Shown: positions 1 through 7,323 of the stretch, piece by piece
Layout: every line of letters begins with the position of its first letter
How positions within the stretch are numbered: the stretch's first letter is position 1
Assembly (NCBI GenBank): GCA_013815505.1
Contig: JACDGA010000020.1
Location: 1-13,615, forward strand
Origin: Acidimicrobiia bacterium
GTDB taxonomy: Bacteria; Actinomycetota; Acidimicrobiia; Acidimicrobiales; Ilumatobacteraceae
Reading direction: 5' to 3'
Length of the DNA: 13,615 nt
The notes under the pieces: generated by a model
Database searches by the model: none
What the model was told of the DNA's origin: nothing
What the model saw: the letters and a program-made list of their open reading frames with translations, nothing else
Made by a program: the position numbers and the translations under genes

Positions 1-66
1 CTCGGACCCGGCGAGCCGCTGCGGATCGCACCGCAGCGGCTCGATGTCGAGGACGGGGACGTTCAC
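1..66 (-). CDS. Start of a gene cut by the window edge; possible 2OG-Fe(II) oxygenase N-terminus
   Basis: A GTG codon at 66-64 overlaps the TGA stop of the pterin-synthase-like gene in a GTGA arrangement, and the frame stays open for 22 codons to the window edge. The peptide begins MNVPVLDIEPL. A hydrophobic 'VPVLDIxPL' opening is typical of the N-terminal domain of isopenicillin-N-synthase-like 2-oxoglutarate/Fe(II) dioxygenases, which usually start with IPVIDLxPL. That is a resemblance over about ten residues only. No catalytic residue is visible because the rest of the gene lies outside. The GTGA overlap suggests translation coupled to the preceding gene, making it the fifth member of the ABC transporter operon. 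It could also be an unrelated protein. Confidence 0.4.
   Translation of the reverse strand, partial: MNVPVLDIEPLRCDPQRLAGSE
13..42. repeat. Perfect 12-bp inverted repeat (hairpin)
   Basis: GAGCCGCTGCGG at 13-24 pairs perfectly with CCGCAGCGGCTC at 31-42 around a 6-base loop. No T-run follows on either strand, so it is not a classic intrinsic terminator. It lies inside the open frame of the edge gene, where it encodes ordinary residues, so it may be only a GC-rich coding coincidence or a structure near the translation start of that gene. Confidence 0.45.
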
Positions 67-467
67 TCGCGACGGCTGAGGCGCACGGTTCGGCAGCGAT
101 CGAACTCGGTCGATTCGACGACGCCGACCGATGTCAAGCCCGGCACCCGTGCGTCGAGCTCGGCCCACAGGCGCCGGGCGATCTCCTCGACCGTGGGTTC
201 ACGGTCCCACACCAGGGGCTCGTAGCCCTTCCACGTGCCGACGTCCTCGTAGGTGAGATACCTGCCCCGCCACGGGTCGACGAGAGCGTGCAGGATCGCC
301 TCGAGGTCGTCGGCCGGCATGACCTTCTCGGCGTCGGCCGGTCCCTCGACCGTGGCCTCCAGGTTCCACGGGTGGCTGTGGATCAGTCCGTCGACGCGAT
401 GCGCCCAACGGGCGTGGATGGCTGCGGTCATCGTGAGGTGCAGCCGTTGCTGCGTCGTGCTCGTCAT
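63..467 (-). CDS. 6-pyruvoyl-tetrahydropterin synthase / QueD family protein with Asp replacing the catalytic Cys
   Basis: This 134-aa protein has the length and layout of the PTPS/QueD (6-carboxytetrahydropterin synthase) fold. Seen directly: H18 or H23 followed by H30-S-H32, matching the zinc-binding His triad, and a C-terminal block with 'EPTVEEIARRLW' and 'VGVVESTEFDRCRTV', which corresponds to the family's Glu-containing substrate pocket. In QueD the catalytic cysteine sits four residues before the HxH pair; here that place is D26. Loss of this Cys is known in PTPS variants that act on other pterins, for example PTPS-III with Glu. It is therefore unlikely to be a standard QueD, and no queC, queE or queF genes are visible. 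It lies 9 bp downstream of the ABC binding-protein gene and probably acts with that importer. Family confidence is high; the reaction is unknown. Confidence 0.75.
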   Translation of the reverse strand: MTSTTQQRLHLTMTAAIHARWAHRVDGLIHSHPWNLEATVEGPADAEKVMPADDLEAILHALVDPWRGRYLTYEDVGTWKGYEPLVWDREPTVEEIARRLWAELDARVPGLTSVGVVESTEFDRCRTVRLSRRE

Positions 468-476
468 CCGAGCTCC

Positions 477-1736
477 TCAGAGGCCGATCGAGGTGTCGAT
501 GAACTCGTTCGTGAAGAGATCCGCAGCCTTGAGGTCCTCTGGCACTCCGTCGACACCGGCGTCGCGCATCTGGTCGATCACGCCCTGGATGCGTGCCTCG
601 TCCATGTTGCCGAGTGTCTCGTCCGGCCCGTTGCCGACGAGCCCGAGCTCATTCTGCGTCTCGACGGAGAACTCGGCGACTCCTTCGTCGTAGGTCCAGA
701 ACGTGTCAAACCCCTCGACGGCATCGATGATGATCGCGTTCGCCCTCGCGGGATCGTCGACGTAGTCGATCGCGGCCTGCTGGGCGATCGGCACGAAGGC
801 TGCGAAGCAATCCGACAGACCCTCGACGTCGTCGGCCCGGGCGGCGAGCGTCTGCGAGTAGACCTCGAACCCGGCGTCGTGGATGAGCTCGTACTCGACC
901 GGCTTGCCCCAGTCGGTGAACTCCTCCTCGTACTTGTAGGGCTCGGCCGAGGCGAAGCCCTGCTGCGCGATGGCGCCGTCCTCGGACACGAACCGTGCCG
1001 GGCTGCCGTCGTAGGACGGATCGACCTGGCCCTCGCTCCACGTGCCGTCGGCGATGAACACCTCGGCATAGACGCTGTTGGAGAAGATGTTGATCGTGAT
1101 CTCCTCCTCGCCGAGGTCGGCGAGCGTCTGCACGTCCGGGTAGGTTTCCGGGTCCCAATAGATGATCTGCGGGTTGATCTCCAACGGCGCAAGGATCGAC
1201 ACCAGCGGAGTCTCGCCGTTCTGGGTCACCTGGCTCTCGGTGTTGGCATAGGCGAGTGTGATGCTGTCGTCGCTGTACGTGGTCGCAGCGACGGTGCTTG
1301 CGATGGCCGGTCCGCCCGCACGGATCTCGTACTTGATCCCGGTGTCCTCGCCGCCAGCGACGAGCGAGCCCTTCACCACCTTGTTGTTGCCGTCGACCTC
1401 GTAGTCGTCGCCCATCATCTCGTAGAGCGCACCGTGCTCGGACTCGGGGAACCAGTCGGTCTGGATCACGAACGGATCAGGGCACAGGTCGGCGAGGTTC
1501 GCCGGGGCGGCGCTCCCCGAGCCACCAGTGGTGGTTGCACTGCTGCCTCCCGTCGTGGTGCCGGTGGTGCCCGTCGTGCCGGACGTGGCCGTTGTGGCCG
1601 TCGTGCCTTCGGTCGACGTCGCCGACTCGGCGGTCGTGTCGCCGCCGTCGTCGTCGTCGCTGCAGGCGACGACGAGCAGACTCGCTGCGGCGACGCTGGC
1701 GAGCAAACGCCGGGTGGTTCGACGATGGTGGTTCAC
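477..1736 (-). CDS. ABC transporter substrate-binding lipoprotein (NMT1/THI5/SsuA-like)
   Basis: Start is GTG at 1736, chosen because GGAGG lies 4 bases upstream and because it gives a clean lipoprotein signal; the frame upstream of it only shadows the permease. The 419-aa product begins with an Arg-rich n-region (RRTTRR), a hydrophobic stretch and the lipobox LVVAC, with C25 as the lipidated residue. An Asp cluster and a low-complexity Thr/Ser/Gly/Ala linker to about residue 85 follow, a common cell-surface spacer in actinobacterial lipoproteins. The remainder looks like the periplasmic-binding fold of the nitrate/sulfonate/hydroxymethylpyrimidine class ('LADLG', 'WDPETYPDVQTL'). It follows the permease by 68 bp and would deliver substrate to it. 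The ligand is not readable from the sequence. A pterin- or pyrimidine-like compound is a guess prompted only by the neighbouring PTPS-family gene. Confidence 0.8.
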   Translation of the reverse strand: MNHHRRTTRRLLASVAAASLLVVACSDDDDGGDTTAESATSTEGTTATTATSGTTGTTGTTTGGSSATTTGGSGSAAPANLADLCPDPFVIQTDWFPESEHGALYEMMGDDYEVDGNNKVVKGSLVAGGEDTGIKYEIRAGGPAIASTVAATTYSDDSITLAYANTESQVTQNGETPLVSILAPLEINPQIIYWDPETYPDVQTLADLGEEEITINIFSNSVYAEVFIADGTWSEGQVDPSYDGSPARFVSEDGAIAQQGFASAEPYKYEEEFTDWGKPVEYELIHDAGFEVYSQTLAARADDVEGLSDCFAAFVPIAQQAAIDYVDDPARANAIIIDAVEGFDTFWTYDEGVAEFSVETQNELGLVGNGPDETLGNMDEARIQGVIDQMRDAGVDGVPEDLKAADLFTNEFIDTSIGL

Positions 1737-1804
1737 GGTGCCTCCGTTGTTGGTTCGGGATCGATGCTGGAGCGGGCGGGCGGGGCGGGACTGGCTGCTG
1801 GTCA

Positions 1805-2704
1805 TCATGGTGCGCCGGAGTCGGCATACCACCTGCCGACGATGCGCTGCTGCAGCCAGCCGAAGAACAAGAACACGGTGACACCGAGCAGCGACGACAC
1901 GATCACGGCGGCGATCAGCTGTTCGCCGTCGAGGTTGTTGGCGTACTTGCGGAGGACCTGGCCGATGCCGATCTCCCCACGAGCGAAGAAGAAGTCGCCG
2001 ACGATCGCGCCGATGACGGAGAGCCCCGCCGAGATGCGGAGCCCGGCGAAGATCGCCGGCATCGCCGCAGGGAACATCAGCTTGGACAGGCGTGTCCAGC
2101 GACTGACGTGCTGCAGGGTGAACAGGTCGTGCATCCCTCGGTCGGCGGACTGCAGACCGAAGAGCGTGTTGACGATGATGGGAAACAGGGAGATCAGCAC
2201 GCAGACGATGATGCGGGCGTTGATGCCCGTCTTGAACCAGAACGCGATGAGGGGAACCACGGCGAGGATCGGGATCGCCTGCAGGATCACGAGGTACGGA
2301 AACATCGCCCGTTCGAGAAGCTTGGCCTGGCTCATGATGACGGCCATCAGCATCCCGAGCACGATGGAGATCGCCAGGCCGATGAGTGCAACCTTGCTGC
2401 TCGCCCAGAGCGCGTCGAGGAGCTCGGACAGCGATTCCCACTTGAGGAAGCCCTCTTGCAGCACGTCGTGGGGTGGGCGCAGCAGGAAGCGCCGCCGTGG
2501 CGCGATGACCAGGTAGCTGATGACGTACCAGATTCCGATGATGAACGCGCCGAAGAGCAACGGCGGGATGAGGATCGATGCGAGGCTGGCGCGCCGGCGT
2601 GCCTGCCGGCGTGCCTGCCGGCGCGCCACCGGCTCGCTGACGACCAGTGCGCCGGGGATCTCTTCGCCGGCGAGTGGCGCATCCGTGGTCTGCAACTCGG
2701 TCAC
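1805..2704 (-). CDS. ABC transporter permease (SsuC/TauC/ThiX-like)
   Basis: This 299-aa membrane protein starts with GTG at 2704, overlapping the ATPase stop (GTGA), which suggests coupled translation. A cytoplasmic N-terminus of about 40 residues ends in an Arg-rich tract (ARRQARRQARRR). Hydrophobic segments follow at about 42-66, 104-124, 135-156 and 163-184, then a final pair near residues 228-290. The segment 'FPAAMPAIFAGLRISAG' at about 211-227 is the EAA-type coupling loop of binding-protein-dependent permeases (BPD_transp_1). It is the inner-membrane channel of the importer formed with the ATPase (2701-3468) and the lipoprotein (477-1736). The Arg tract is encoded by a 12-bp tandem DNA repeat. 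Confidence 0.9.
   Translation of the reverse strand: MTELQTTDAPLAGEEIPGALVVSEPVARRQARRQARRRASLASILIPPLLFGAFIIGIWYVISYLVIAPRRRFLLRPPHDVLQEGFLKWESLSELLDALWASSKVALIGLAISIVLGMLMAVIMSQAKLLERAMFPYLVILQAIPILAVVPLIAFWFKTGINARIIVCVLISLFPIIVNTLFGLQSADRGMHDLFTLQHVSRWTRLSKLMFPAAMPAIFAGLRISAGLSVIGAIVGDFFFARGEIGIGQVLRKYANNLDGEQLIAAVIVSSLLGVTVFLFFGWLQQRIVGRWYADSGAP
2593..2628. repeat. 12-bp tandem repeat inside the permease gene
   Basis: GCCGGCGTGCCT occurs exactly at 2593-2604 and 2605-2616, with a 10-of-12 third copy at 2617-2628. On the coding strand it adds repeated Ala-Arg-Arg-Gln units to the cytoplasmic N-terminus. The unit is a multiple of three, so copy-number change by slippage would keep the frame. 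Confidence 0.85.
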
Positions 2705-3468
2705 GAGTTCCCCCTCAACTCCCTCGAGATCTCGCCGCTGAGCTCGGCGAACTTGGGCTCGAAGCGCAGGTCCTGCACCCGTGGGTAGCCGAACGGCACC
2801 TCGAACTCGGCGACGAGGCGCCCCGGGCGAGCGGACATCACGAGCACTCGCGTGCTCATGTACACGGCTTCACTGATGGAGTGCGTGATGAACAGGCCGG
2901 CGAAGCCCTCGCGCTGGAAGATCTGTTGGGTCTGGTCGTTGAGGTGCTCGCGTGTGATCTCGTCGACGGCCCCGAACGGCTCGTCGAACAGGAACACGGG
3001 GGGACGCAGCGTGAGCGTGCGGGCGAGAGAGCAACGCATCTTCATGCCGCCCGAGAGTGACTTCGGGTAGTGCTGCTCGAATCCTCCGAGCCCGACCATC
3101 TCGATCGCGACGCCGGCCAGCTCAGAGCGCTCGGCTCGTGGGAGCCCGCGCAGCTCGGCAAGCAACTCGACGTTCTGGCGTACCGTGCGCCACGGGAGCA
3201 GTGTCGGATCCTGGAACACGTACCCGAGATGGTTGCGGTCGATGTCCACGGTCCCACTGCTCGGCTCCAGCAGTCCCGACGCGATGCGCAGCAGCGTCGA
3301 CTTCCCGCAGCCAGAGGGTCCGACCACCGTCACGAACTCGCCGGCGCCCACCGAGAACGACGCTTCGTCGATCGCGTTCGTGCCGTCGGGGTACGTCATC
3401 CCGATCGCGTCGAACGTGATGCCCTCGTTCTTCGCCGTCGGTAGGAGCGTCGTCGCCGTCTCGCGCAT
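2701..3468 (-). CDS. ABC transporter ATP-binding protein (SsuB/TauB-like)
   Basis: This 255-aa nucleotide-binding subunit has all the expected motifs: Walker A GPSGCGKST (50-58), Q-loop FQDPTLLPW around Q86, signature LSGGM (138-142), Walker B VFLFDEPFGAVDE (158-170) and the switch His in FITHS (about 196). 'QDPTLLPWRTV' is typical of the nitrate/sulfonate/taurine importer subfamily. It powers the permease encoded next, whose GTG start overlaps its stop. It is the first gene of the minus-strand transporter operon. The ATG at 3468 gives the family's usual length. A weak GAGG lies about 12 bases upstream, slightly far for a ribosome site, so the start is probable rather than certain. Confidence 0.93.
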   Translation of the reverse strand: MRETATTLLPTAKNEGITFDAIGMTYPDGTNAIDEASFSVGAGEFVTVVGPSGCGKSTLLRIASGLLEPSSGTVDIDRNHLGYVFQDPTLLPWRTVRQNVELLAELRGLPRAERSELAGVAIEMVGLGGFEQHYPKSLSGGMKMRCSLARTLTLRPPVFLFDEPFGAVDEITREHLNDQTQQIFQREGFAGLFITHSISEAVYMSTRVLVMSARPGRLVAEFEVPFGYPRVQDLRFEPKFAELSGEISRELRGNS

Positions 3469-3489
3469 GCCGTGCGTGGTCCTCTCGAT

Positions 3490-3504
3490 GTACGCCGAAC
3501 GTAC
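3490..3504. promoter_or_regulatory. Possible operator: GTACG-N5-CGTAC
   Basis: A 5-bp perfect inverted repeat, GTACG (3490-3494) and CGTAC (3500-3504), lies 22-36 bases upstream of the ATPase start codon, where a repressor could block the ABC operon promoter. Arms this short can arise by chance, and no convincing -10/-35 pair was seen with it. Confidence 0.2.
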
Positions 3505-3547
3505 TCCACGCCCGTGCGTTTGCGCTCGTTGACGGCGCAGCTCAACG

Positions 3548-3591
3548 CGTCTGAGTCACCACAAACACCGAGACTCGGCGTTGTTCGTGAC
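3548..3591. repeat. Palindromic dispersed-type repeat, copy A (44 bp)
   Basis: It matches copy B at 3610-3653 in 41 of 44 positions. Its outer arms are degraded: the left arm TCTGAGTCAC faces GTGACCCGGA, with two mismatches. It is the diverged member of the pair. Confidence 0.85.
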
Positions 3592-3609
3592 CCGGATTGG
3601 CCGGGCTGG

Positions 3610-3653
3610 CGTCTGAGTCACCGCAAACGTCGAGACTCGGCGTTGTTCGTGAC
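3610..3653. repeat. Palindromic dispersed-type repeat, copy B (44 bp)
   Basis: Second copy of the 44-bp repeat. Extended by five bases it forms a perfect 10-bp inverted repeat, TCTGAGTCAC (3612-3621) with GTGACTCAGA (3649-3658), around an imperfectly paired centre. The form resembles REP-type or short non-autonomous repeats placed between operons. It sits about 50 bp past the FadH/OYE stop codon and may end or protect the upstream transcript. Confidence 0.85.
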
Positions 3654-3704
3654 TCAGAAATGGACGGGCGGAAACGGTCGGTGGCCGGTTGTCGGCGGCG
3701 CCGC

Positions 3705-5600
3705 TCAGAGGGCGAGGGCCGCGCGGCGGCCCTCGAGGATCGCCTCGTAGAGGGTGCGCGGGGCGACGCAGTCGCCGGCTCGATGGACCGCGCCGGGCAG
3801 TGGTGGCGAAGGGAGTCGGTAGCCGCAGTCGACGACGGCGACGCAGGGGACCTCGATCTCCTCGCCGCTGAAGCGGTCGCTCACGGTGACACTCTCCGGC
3901 CCGACTCCTCGCGGGATCGCCCGGCGGTGGATGCGCACGCCGGCCAGGGCGAGGCGGACGTTGGCGGGTGCGAGGTCGCCGGTGAGCGAGAGCTGGTTGC
4001 CGGCGATGTGATCCTGGGTGACGAGCACGGCACGCTCGCCGAGCGACTCGGCGAAGGCGACACCGATCGGGCCGCCGATGGGATCGAGCACCACCACGTC
4101 GCCCTCGGGCGGGAGCGGCGCCGCGCCGGCGTACACGTCGGCCACGTCGAGCACCGTCGCGCCGGGGGCCACGACGAGCGACGGTACGCCTGGTTGCGAA
4201 CCCGTGCAGTCGACAGTGTGAACCCCCTCGGGTGCATGCTCGACATCCTCGCCGAGACGTACCTCGACGCCGAGCCGATCGACCTCTCGTGCGAGCCAAT
4301 CGATCAGCGCTGCACCGGGACCGGCAACGGCCGCCATCCCGCCAAGGCGTCCGCTGCGCTCGGACAGAGTGACATCGTGGCCCCGGATCGCAGCGACACG
4401 CGCCGCCTCGAGTCCCGCCGGGCCGCCGCCGACCACCGCGACACGCTGTGGCGCTGTTGCGGGTGCTTCCCAGTCCGGGTCTTCGGTCTCTCGCCCCGTC
4501 GTTGGCTCGCCGACGCAGCTGACGATGGGGTTGCGGTTGTCTCGCACCTGGCACGTCTGGTTGCAGAGGATGCACGGCCGGATCTCGGCGGGGCGGCCCT
4601 CACGTAACTTGGCGACGAGGTCGGGATCGGCGAGTTGCGCCCTCGTCATCTCCACCCCGGCAACGGTGTTGCCCTCGGCCCGCGTGTCGAGCAGCGATTC
4701 GGCGAGCCCGACGTCGACGATGCCGCCCTGCACGTAGACGGGCACTCCGACGGCAGCGGCGACGGCAGCAGCGAGGTCGGCGTTGTAGCCCTGCGGCTCG
4801 TGGAAGTCGTTGCGCGTGGCCTGCACGGAGAAGATCGACCCACGCACCACGACGACGTAGTCGACGCCGCGCGCAACGAGTTGCGCCGCCAGCTCGGGTG
4901 CCCGGTCGGGGGTGATCCCCGCCCACGGGGCGAGCTCGTCGCAGGACAGCCGCAACCCGACGATGCGATCCCCGGCCGCCGCACGCGTTGCGAGCACGAC
5001 GTCCGAAGCGAACCGCAACCGGTCCCCGCCCCACTCGTCGTCGCGATGGTTCGTCAGACCGGACAGGAACTGGCGCACGAGGCTGTGCTGGCCGGCGTTG
5101 ATCTCGACCCCGTGGCAGCCGGCATCGATCGCTCGACGGGCCGCCGCAGCGAAGCCGTCGACGACCGTGTCGATGTCGGCGCGCTCCATCTGCTTCGGCA
5201 CCTCGCGGGTGTTCACCTCGGGCACGGTGGACGGCGCCCACAGCTCGCGCTGGTGATAGGCCGACGAACCCTGCCCGCCGGCGTGGTCGAGCGAGGCGAC
5301 GACAAGGGCGCCGTGGGGCCGGCAGGCGTCGACGATCGACCGCCAACCGTCGCCGCAGACGTCGGCGAGCGGTGCACGCTCGTACGGCCAGTCGGAGCTG
5401 TCGACGCTCGCACCCTCTGTCACGATCAGGCCGCAGCCGCCGCGTGCCCGACGTTCGTAGAAGGCGCGGTGGCGGTCGGTGAAGCGTCGGTCGTCGTCGC
5501 CGAGGTTCGTCACGTGCGGTCCGAACATGACGCGGTTCGGCGCCGTCACGGTGCCGAACGTGAGCGGTCGCAAGAGCGCCGCAATCTCGCCCGAGGTCAT
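3705..5600 (-). CDS. Mycofactocin-associated FadH/OYE-family flavin oxidoreductase
   Basis: The 631-aa product has the architecture of 2,4-dienoyl-CoA reductase (FadH) and trimethylamine dehydrogenase: an N-terminal Old-Yellow-Enzyme FMN barrel (about 1-340, with 'GQHSLVRQFLSGLTNHRDDEWGG' split over residues 170-192), a 4Fe-4S motif with C343, C346, C350 and C362, and a dinucleotide-binding half starting with VVGGGPAG at 389-396. FadH/OYE oxidoreductases are recurrent companions of mycofactocin genes, which fits its place here. A role in moving electrons to or from mycofactocin, or in oxidising an alcohol- or amine-derived substrate, is inference. ATG at 5600 overlaps the plsY stop (ATGA), and the start is supported by the canonical 'LLRPLTFGTVTAPNRVMFGPH' opening (residues 9-29). 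Open frame upstream of 5600 is a shadow of plsY. Confidence 0.88.
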   Translation of the reverse strand: MTSGEIAALLRPLTFGTVTAPNRVMFGPHVTNLGDDDRRFTDRHRAFYERRARGGCGLIVTEGASVDSSDWPYERAPLADVCGDGWRSIVDACRPHGALVVASLDHAGGQGSSAYHQRELWAPSTVPEVNTREVPKQMERADIDTVVDGFAAAARRAIDAGCHGVEINAGQHSLVRQFLSGLTNHRDDEWGGDRLRFASDVVLATRAAAGDRIVGLRLSCDELAPWAGITPDRAPELAAQLVARGVDYVVVVRGSIFSVQATRNDFHEPQGYNADLAAAVAAAVGVPVYVQGGIVDVGLAESLLDTRAEGNTVAGVEMTRAQLADPDLVAKLREGRPAEIRPCILCNQTCQVRDNRNPIVSCVGEPTTGRETEDPDWEAPATAPQRVAVVGGGPAGLEAARVAAIRGHDVTLSERSGRLGGMAAVAGPGAALIDWLAREVDRLGVEVRLGEDVEHAPEGVHTVDCTGSQPGVPSLVVAPGATVLDVADVYAGAAPLPPEGDVVVLDPIGGPIGVAFAESLGERAVLVTQDHIAGNQLSLTGDLAPANVRLALAGVRIHRRAIPRGVGPESVTVSDRFSGEEIEVPCVAVVDCGYRLPSPPLPGAVHRAGDCVAPRTLYEAILEGRRAALAL

Positions 5601-6199
5601 GGGAGCGCAGCGCGGTTGCGGCTGCCGGACTCGAGCGGCAGCTCCTCGCGGCGCCACAGACGGCGCACGTTCGCAACGTGTCGGATCATCACGAGTACGC
5701 CGATGCCGATGGTGGCAAGGATCTCCCACCCCGGACGTCCCGCGAGCGCCACGCCGCACGGCAGCGCGACCACGATCGCAATCGAGGCGAGGGCTGCCTT
5801 GCCCGTGAAGCGCGAGAGCGCGAACCAGACGATGCCGAGCGGGGCCGAGACGAGTGGGTGGAGCACGAGCATCATCCCGGCTCCGGTCGCGACACCTTTG
5901 CCGCCGCGGAGCCGGTTCGTCACGGGGAACACGTGCCCGGCGATGGCCGCCGCGCCGAGCGCGTACGCAGCGGGACGCCCTTCGACGACGAGTCCGGCGC
6001 CCGCCGCAATCGCGCCCTTCGCCGCGTCGAGGGTCAGCACGACGACACCGGCGCGCCAACCGAGGACCCTCGTCACGTTCGACGCGCCGGGATTACCCGA
6101 GCCGACCGCGGTGATGTCGACCCCACGCGAGCGGGCCACGAGCACGGCGCTCGGGAGGCAGCCGAGCAGGTAGGCGCCGGGCAGGAGCAGTGCCCACAT
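5597..6199 (-). CDS. plsY: Glycerol-3-phosphate acyltransferase PlsY
   Basis: This 200-aa multi-pass membrane protein carries the three PlsY signature motifs: GSGNPGASNV (33-42), GHVFPVTNRLRGGKGVAT (88-105) and RHVANVRRL near residue 185. PlsY transfers the acyl group from acyl-phosphate to glycerol-3-phosphate, giving lysophosphatidic acid for phospholipid synthesis, in the inner membrane. Length is normal for the family. ATG at 6199 starts 5 bases after the mftC stop; a longer frame reaching 6457 only overlaps mftC. Its placement between mftC and a FadH/OYE oxidoreductase, with ATGA coupling to the latter, is unusual because PlsY is not a known mycofactocin gene. It could be the housekeeping plsY carried in this operon or a specialised second copy; the window cannot say. 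Confidence 0.93.
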   Translation of the reverse strand: MWALLLPGAYLLGCLPSAVLVARSRGVDITAVGSGNPGASNVTRVLGWRAGVVVLTLDAAKGAIAAGAGLVVEGRPAAYALGAAAIAGHVFPVTNRLRGGKGVATGAGMMLVLHPLVSAPLGIVWFALSRFTGKAALASIAIVVALPCGVALAGRPGWEILATIGIGVLVMIRHVANVRRLWRREELPLESGSRNRAALP

Positions 6200-6204
6200 G
6201 GGCG

Positions 6205-7323
6205 TCAGCGTGCCAGCAGTGTGACGGGAACGGGTCGCGAGTGGTCGACCAACATCAGCGGTGGCGTCGAGCCCTCGAGCAGCGCCGCCTCGCCGTGGCC
6301 CACGACGCACTCCGGATCGGGACCGTCGAGTGGCAGGCCCGTGAAGAACTTCGCTGCCATGCACCCGCCCTGGCAGGCGTCGAACTGGCCGCACGAGGCG
6401 CAGGCACCGGCGCTCTGGGGCTGTCGCAGCGCGAGGAACGTGTCGCTCTCGCGCCACACCGCGGCGAACCCACCGGCGTCACGCACCGACCCGGCCTTGA
6501 ACTCGTCGTGGATGACGAACGGGCAGGCGTAGACATCCCCCGTCGGGTCGATGAGGCACACGACCCGACCGGCGCCGCACATGTTGAGCCCGGGCAGCGA
6601 CTCGCCGAGCGCGTTGAGGTGGAAGAACGAGTCGCCGGTGAGCACGTGATCGCCGTGGTCGAGCAGCCAACGATGGATCTCGCGCTGCTGCTCGTTGGTG
6701 GGGTGCAGCTCGTGCCATGAGTCGGCGCCGCGACCCGACGGCCGCAGGCGGGTGACACGCAGCGTCGCGCCGTACTCGTCGGCGAGCGCCTTGAACCCGT
6801 CGAGCTGCGCAACGTTGTGTCGCGTCACGACGATGGAGATCTTGAACGGCCCGAACCCTGCGCCGGCGAGGTTGTCCATCGCCGTGCGGGCGAGCGCATA
6901 CGAGCCGTCGCCGCGCACCGGGTCGTTCGTCGCCGCGTCGAGCCCGTCGAGGCTGATCTGCACGTCGAGGTAGTCCATCGACGCCAGCCGCCTCGCCCGC
7001 TCGGGTGTGAGGTAGGCACCGTTCGTCGAGAACTTCACGCCGATGCCGCGACGGGCGGCGTGGTCGAGGATGTCGAAGAAGTCACGTCGGATCATCGGCT
7101 CGCCGCCGCCGATGTTGATGTAGAAGACCTGCATCTCGGCGAGATCGTCGAGCACGCCGAACGCCTCCTGCGTCGTCAGCTCGTGGGGATCACGACGGCC
7201 CGACGACGACAGACAGTGCACGCATTGCAGGTTGCAGGCGTACGTCAGCTCCCACGTCAGGCAGATGGGGGCGTCGAGGCCCGACTTCAGTTCGTCAACG
7301 AGCGAGTGCTGGCTGGTGCTCAT
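6205..7323 (-). CDS. mftC: Mycofactocin radical SAM maturase MftC
   Basis: The 372-aa product has the radical-SAM cluster motif CNLQCVHC (C30, C34, C37), a GGGEP SAM-binding motif following 'FYINI', and a C-terminal SPASM region with C249, C256, C267, C308, C311, C317, C321 and C339, able to hold two auxiliary 4Fe-4S clusters. Known family role: MftC acts on the C-terminal Val-Tyr of MftA, first oxidatively decarboxylating Tyr and then forming a C-C bond to Val. The start ATG overlaps the mftB stop (ATGA), as expected because MftB presents the precursor to MftC. The cytosolic location follows from the absence of a signal peptide. Identification rests on the motifs plus the adjacent mftA and mftB. 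Confidence 0.95.
   Translation of the reverse strand: MSTSQHSLVDELKSGLDAPICLTWELTYACNLQCVHCLSSSGRRDPHELTTQEAFGVLDDLAEMQVFYINIGGGEPMIRRDFFDILDHAARRGIGVKFSTNGAYLTPERARRLASMDYLDVQISLDGLDAATNDPVRGDGSYALARTAMDNLAGAGFGPFKISIVVTRHNVAQLDGFKALADEYGATLRVTRLRPSGRGADSWHELHPTNEQQREIHRWLLDHGDHVLTGDSFFHLNALGESLPGLNMCGAGRVVCLIDPTGDVYACPFVIHDEFKAGSVRDAGGFAAVWRESDTFLALRQPQSAGACASCGQFDACQGGCMAAKFFTGLPLDGPDPECVVGHGEAALLEGSTPPLMLVDHSRPVPVTLLAR

Larger units (their letters stand above)
3469..3704. other. 236-bp intergenic region upstream of the ABC operon
   Basis: This is the longest gene-free stretch in the window. It separates the 3' end of the FadH/OYE gene from the ABC ATPase start, both on the minus strand. 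It contains two copies of a palindromic repeat (3548-3591 and 3610-3653) and, near the ATPase start, a small inverted repeat (3490-3504). No open frame with a credible ribosome site and no recognisable riboswitch was found. It most likely holds the end of the long upstream operon and the promoter of the ABC operon. Confidence 0.6.

Noticed and set aside
13..42. Rho-independent terminator after the PTPS-family gene
   Set aside because: The hairpin is perfect, but no T-run follows and it lies in an open frame coupled to the preceding stop by GTGA.
288..2516. Very long plus-strand open frame opposite the ABC genes (also 1535-2788)
   Set aside because: Antisense shadow of high-GC genes. Its product is low-complexity and unrecognisable, while the minus strand encodes clear lipoprotein and permease sequences.
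3469..3547. Riboswitch (for example TPP type, suggested by the THI5-like importer)
   Set aside because: No conserved riboswitch core or convincing multi-stem leader could be recognised, and the leader is short.
5601..6059. N-terminal extension of the FadH/OYE frame
   Set aside because: It overlaps plsY entirely and reads as Arg-rich shadow sequence; the family N-terminus begins at 5600.
4635..6173. 512-codon plus-strand frame
   Set aside because: Lies opposite the FadH/OYE and plsY genes, which carry full family motifs; the frame has no recognisable domain.
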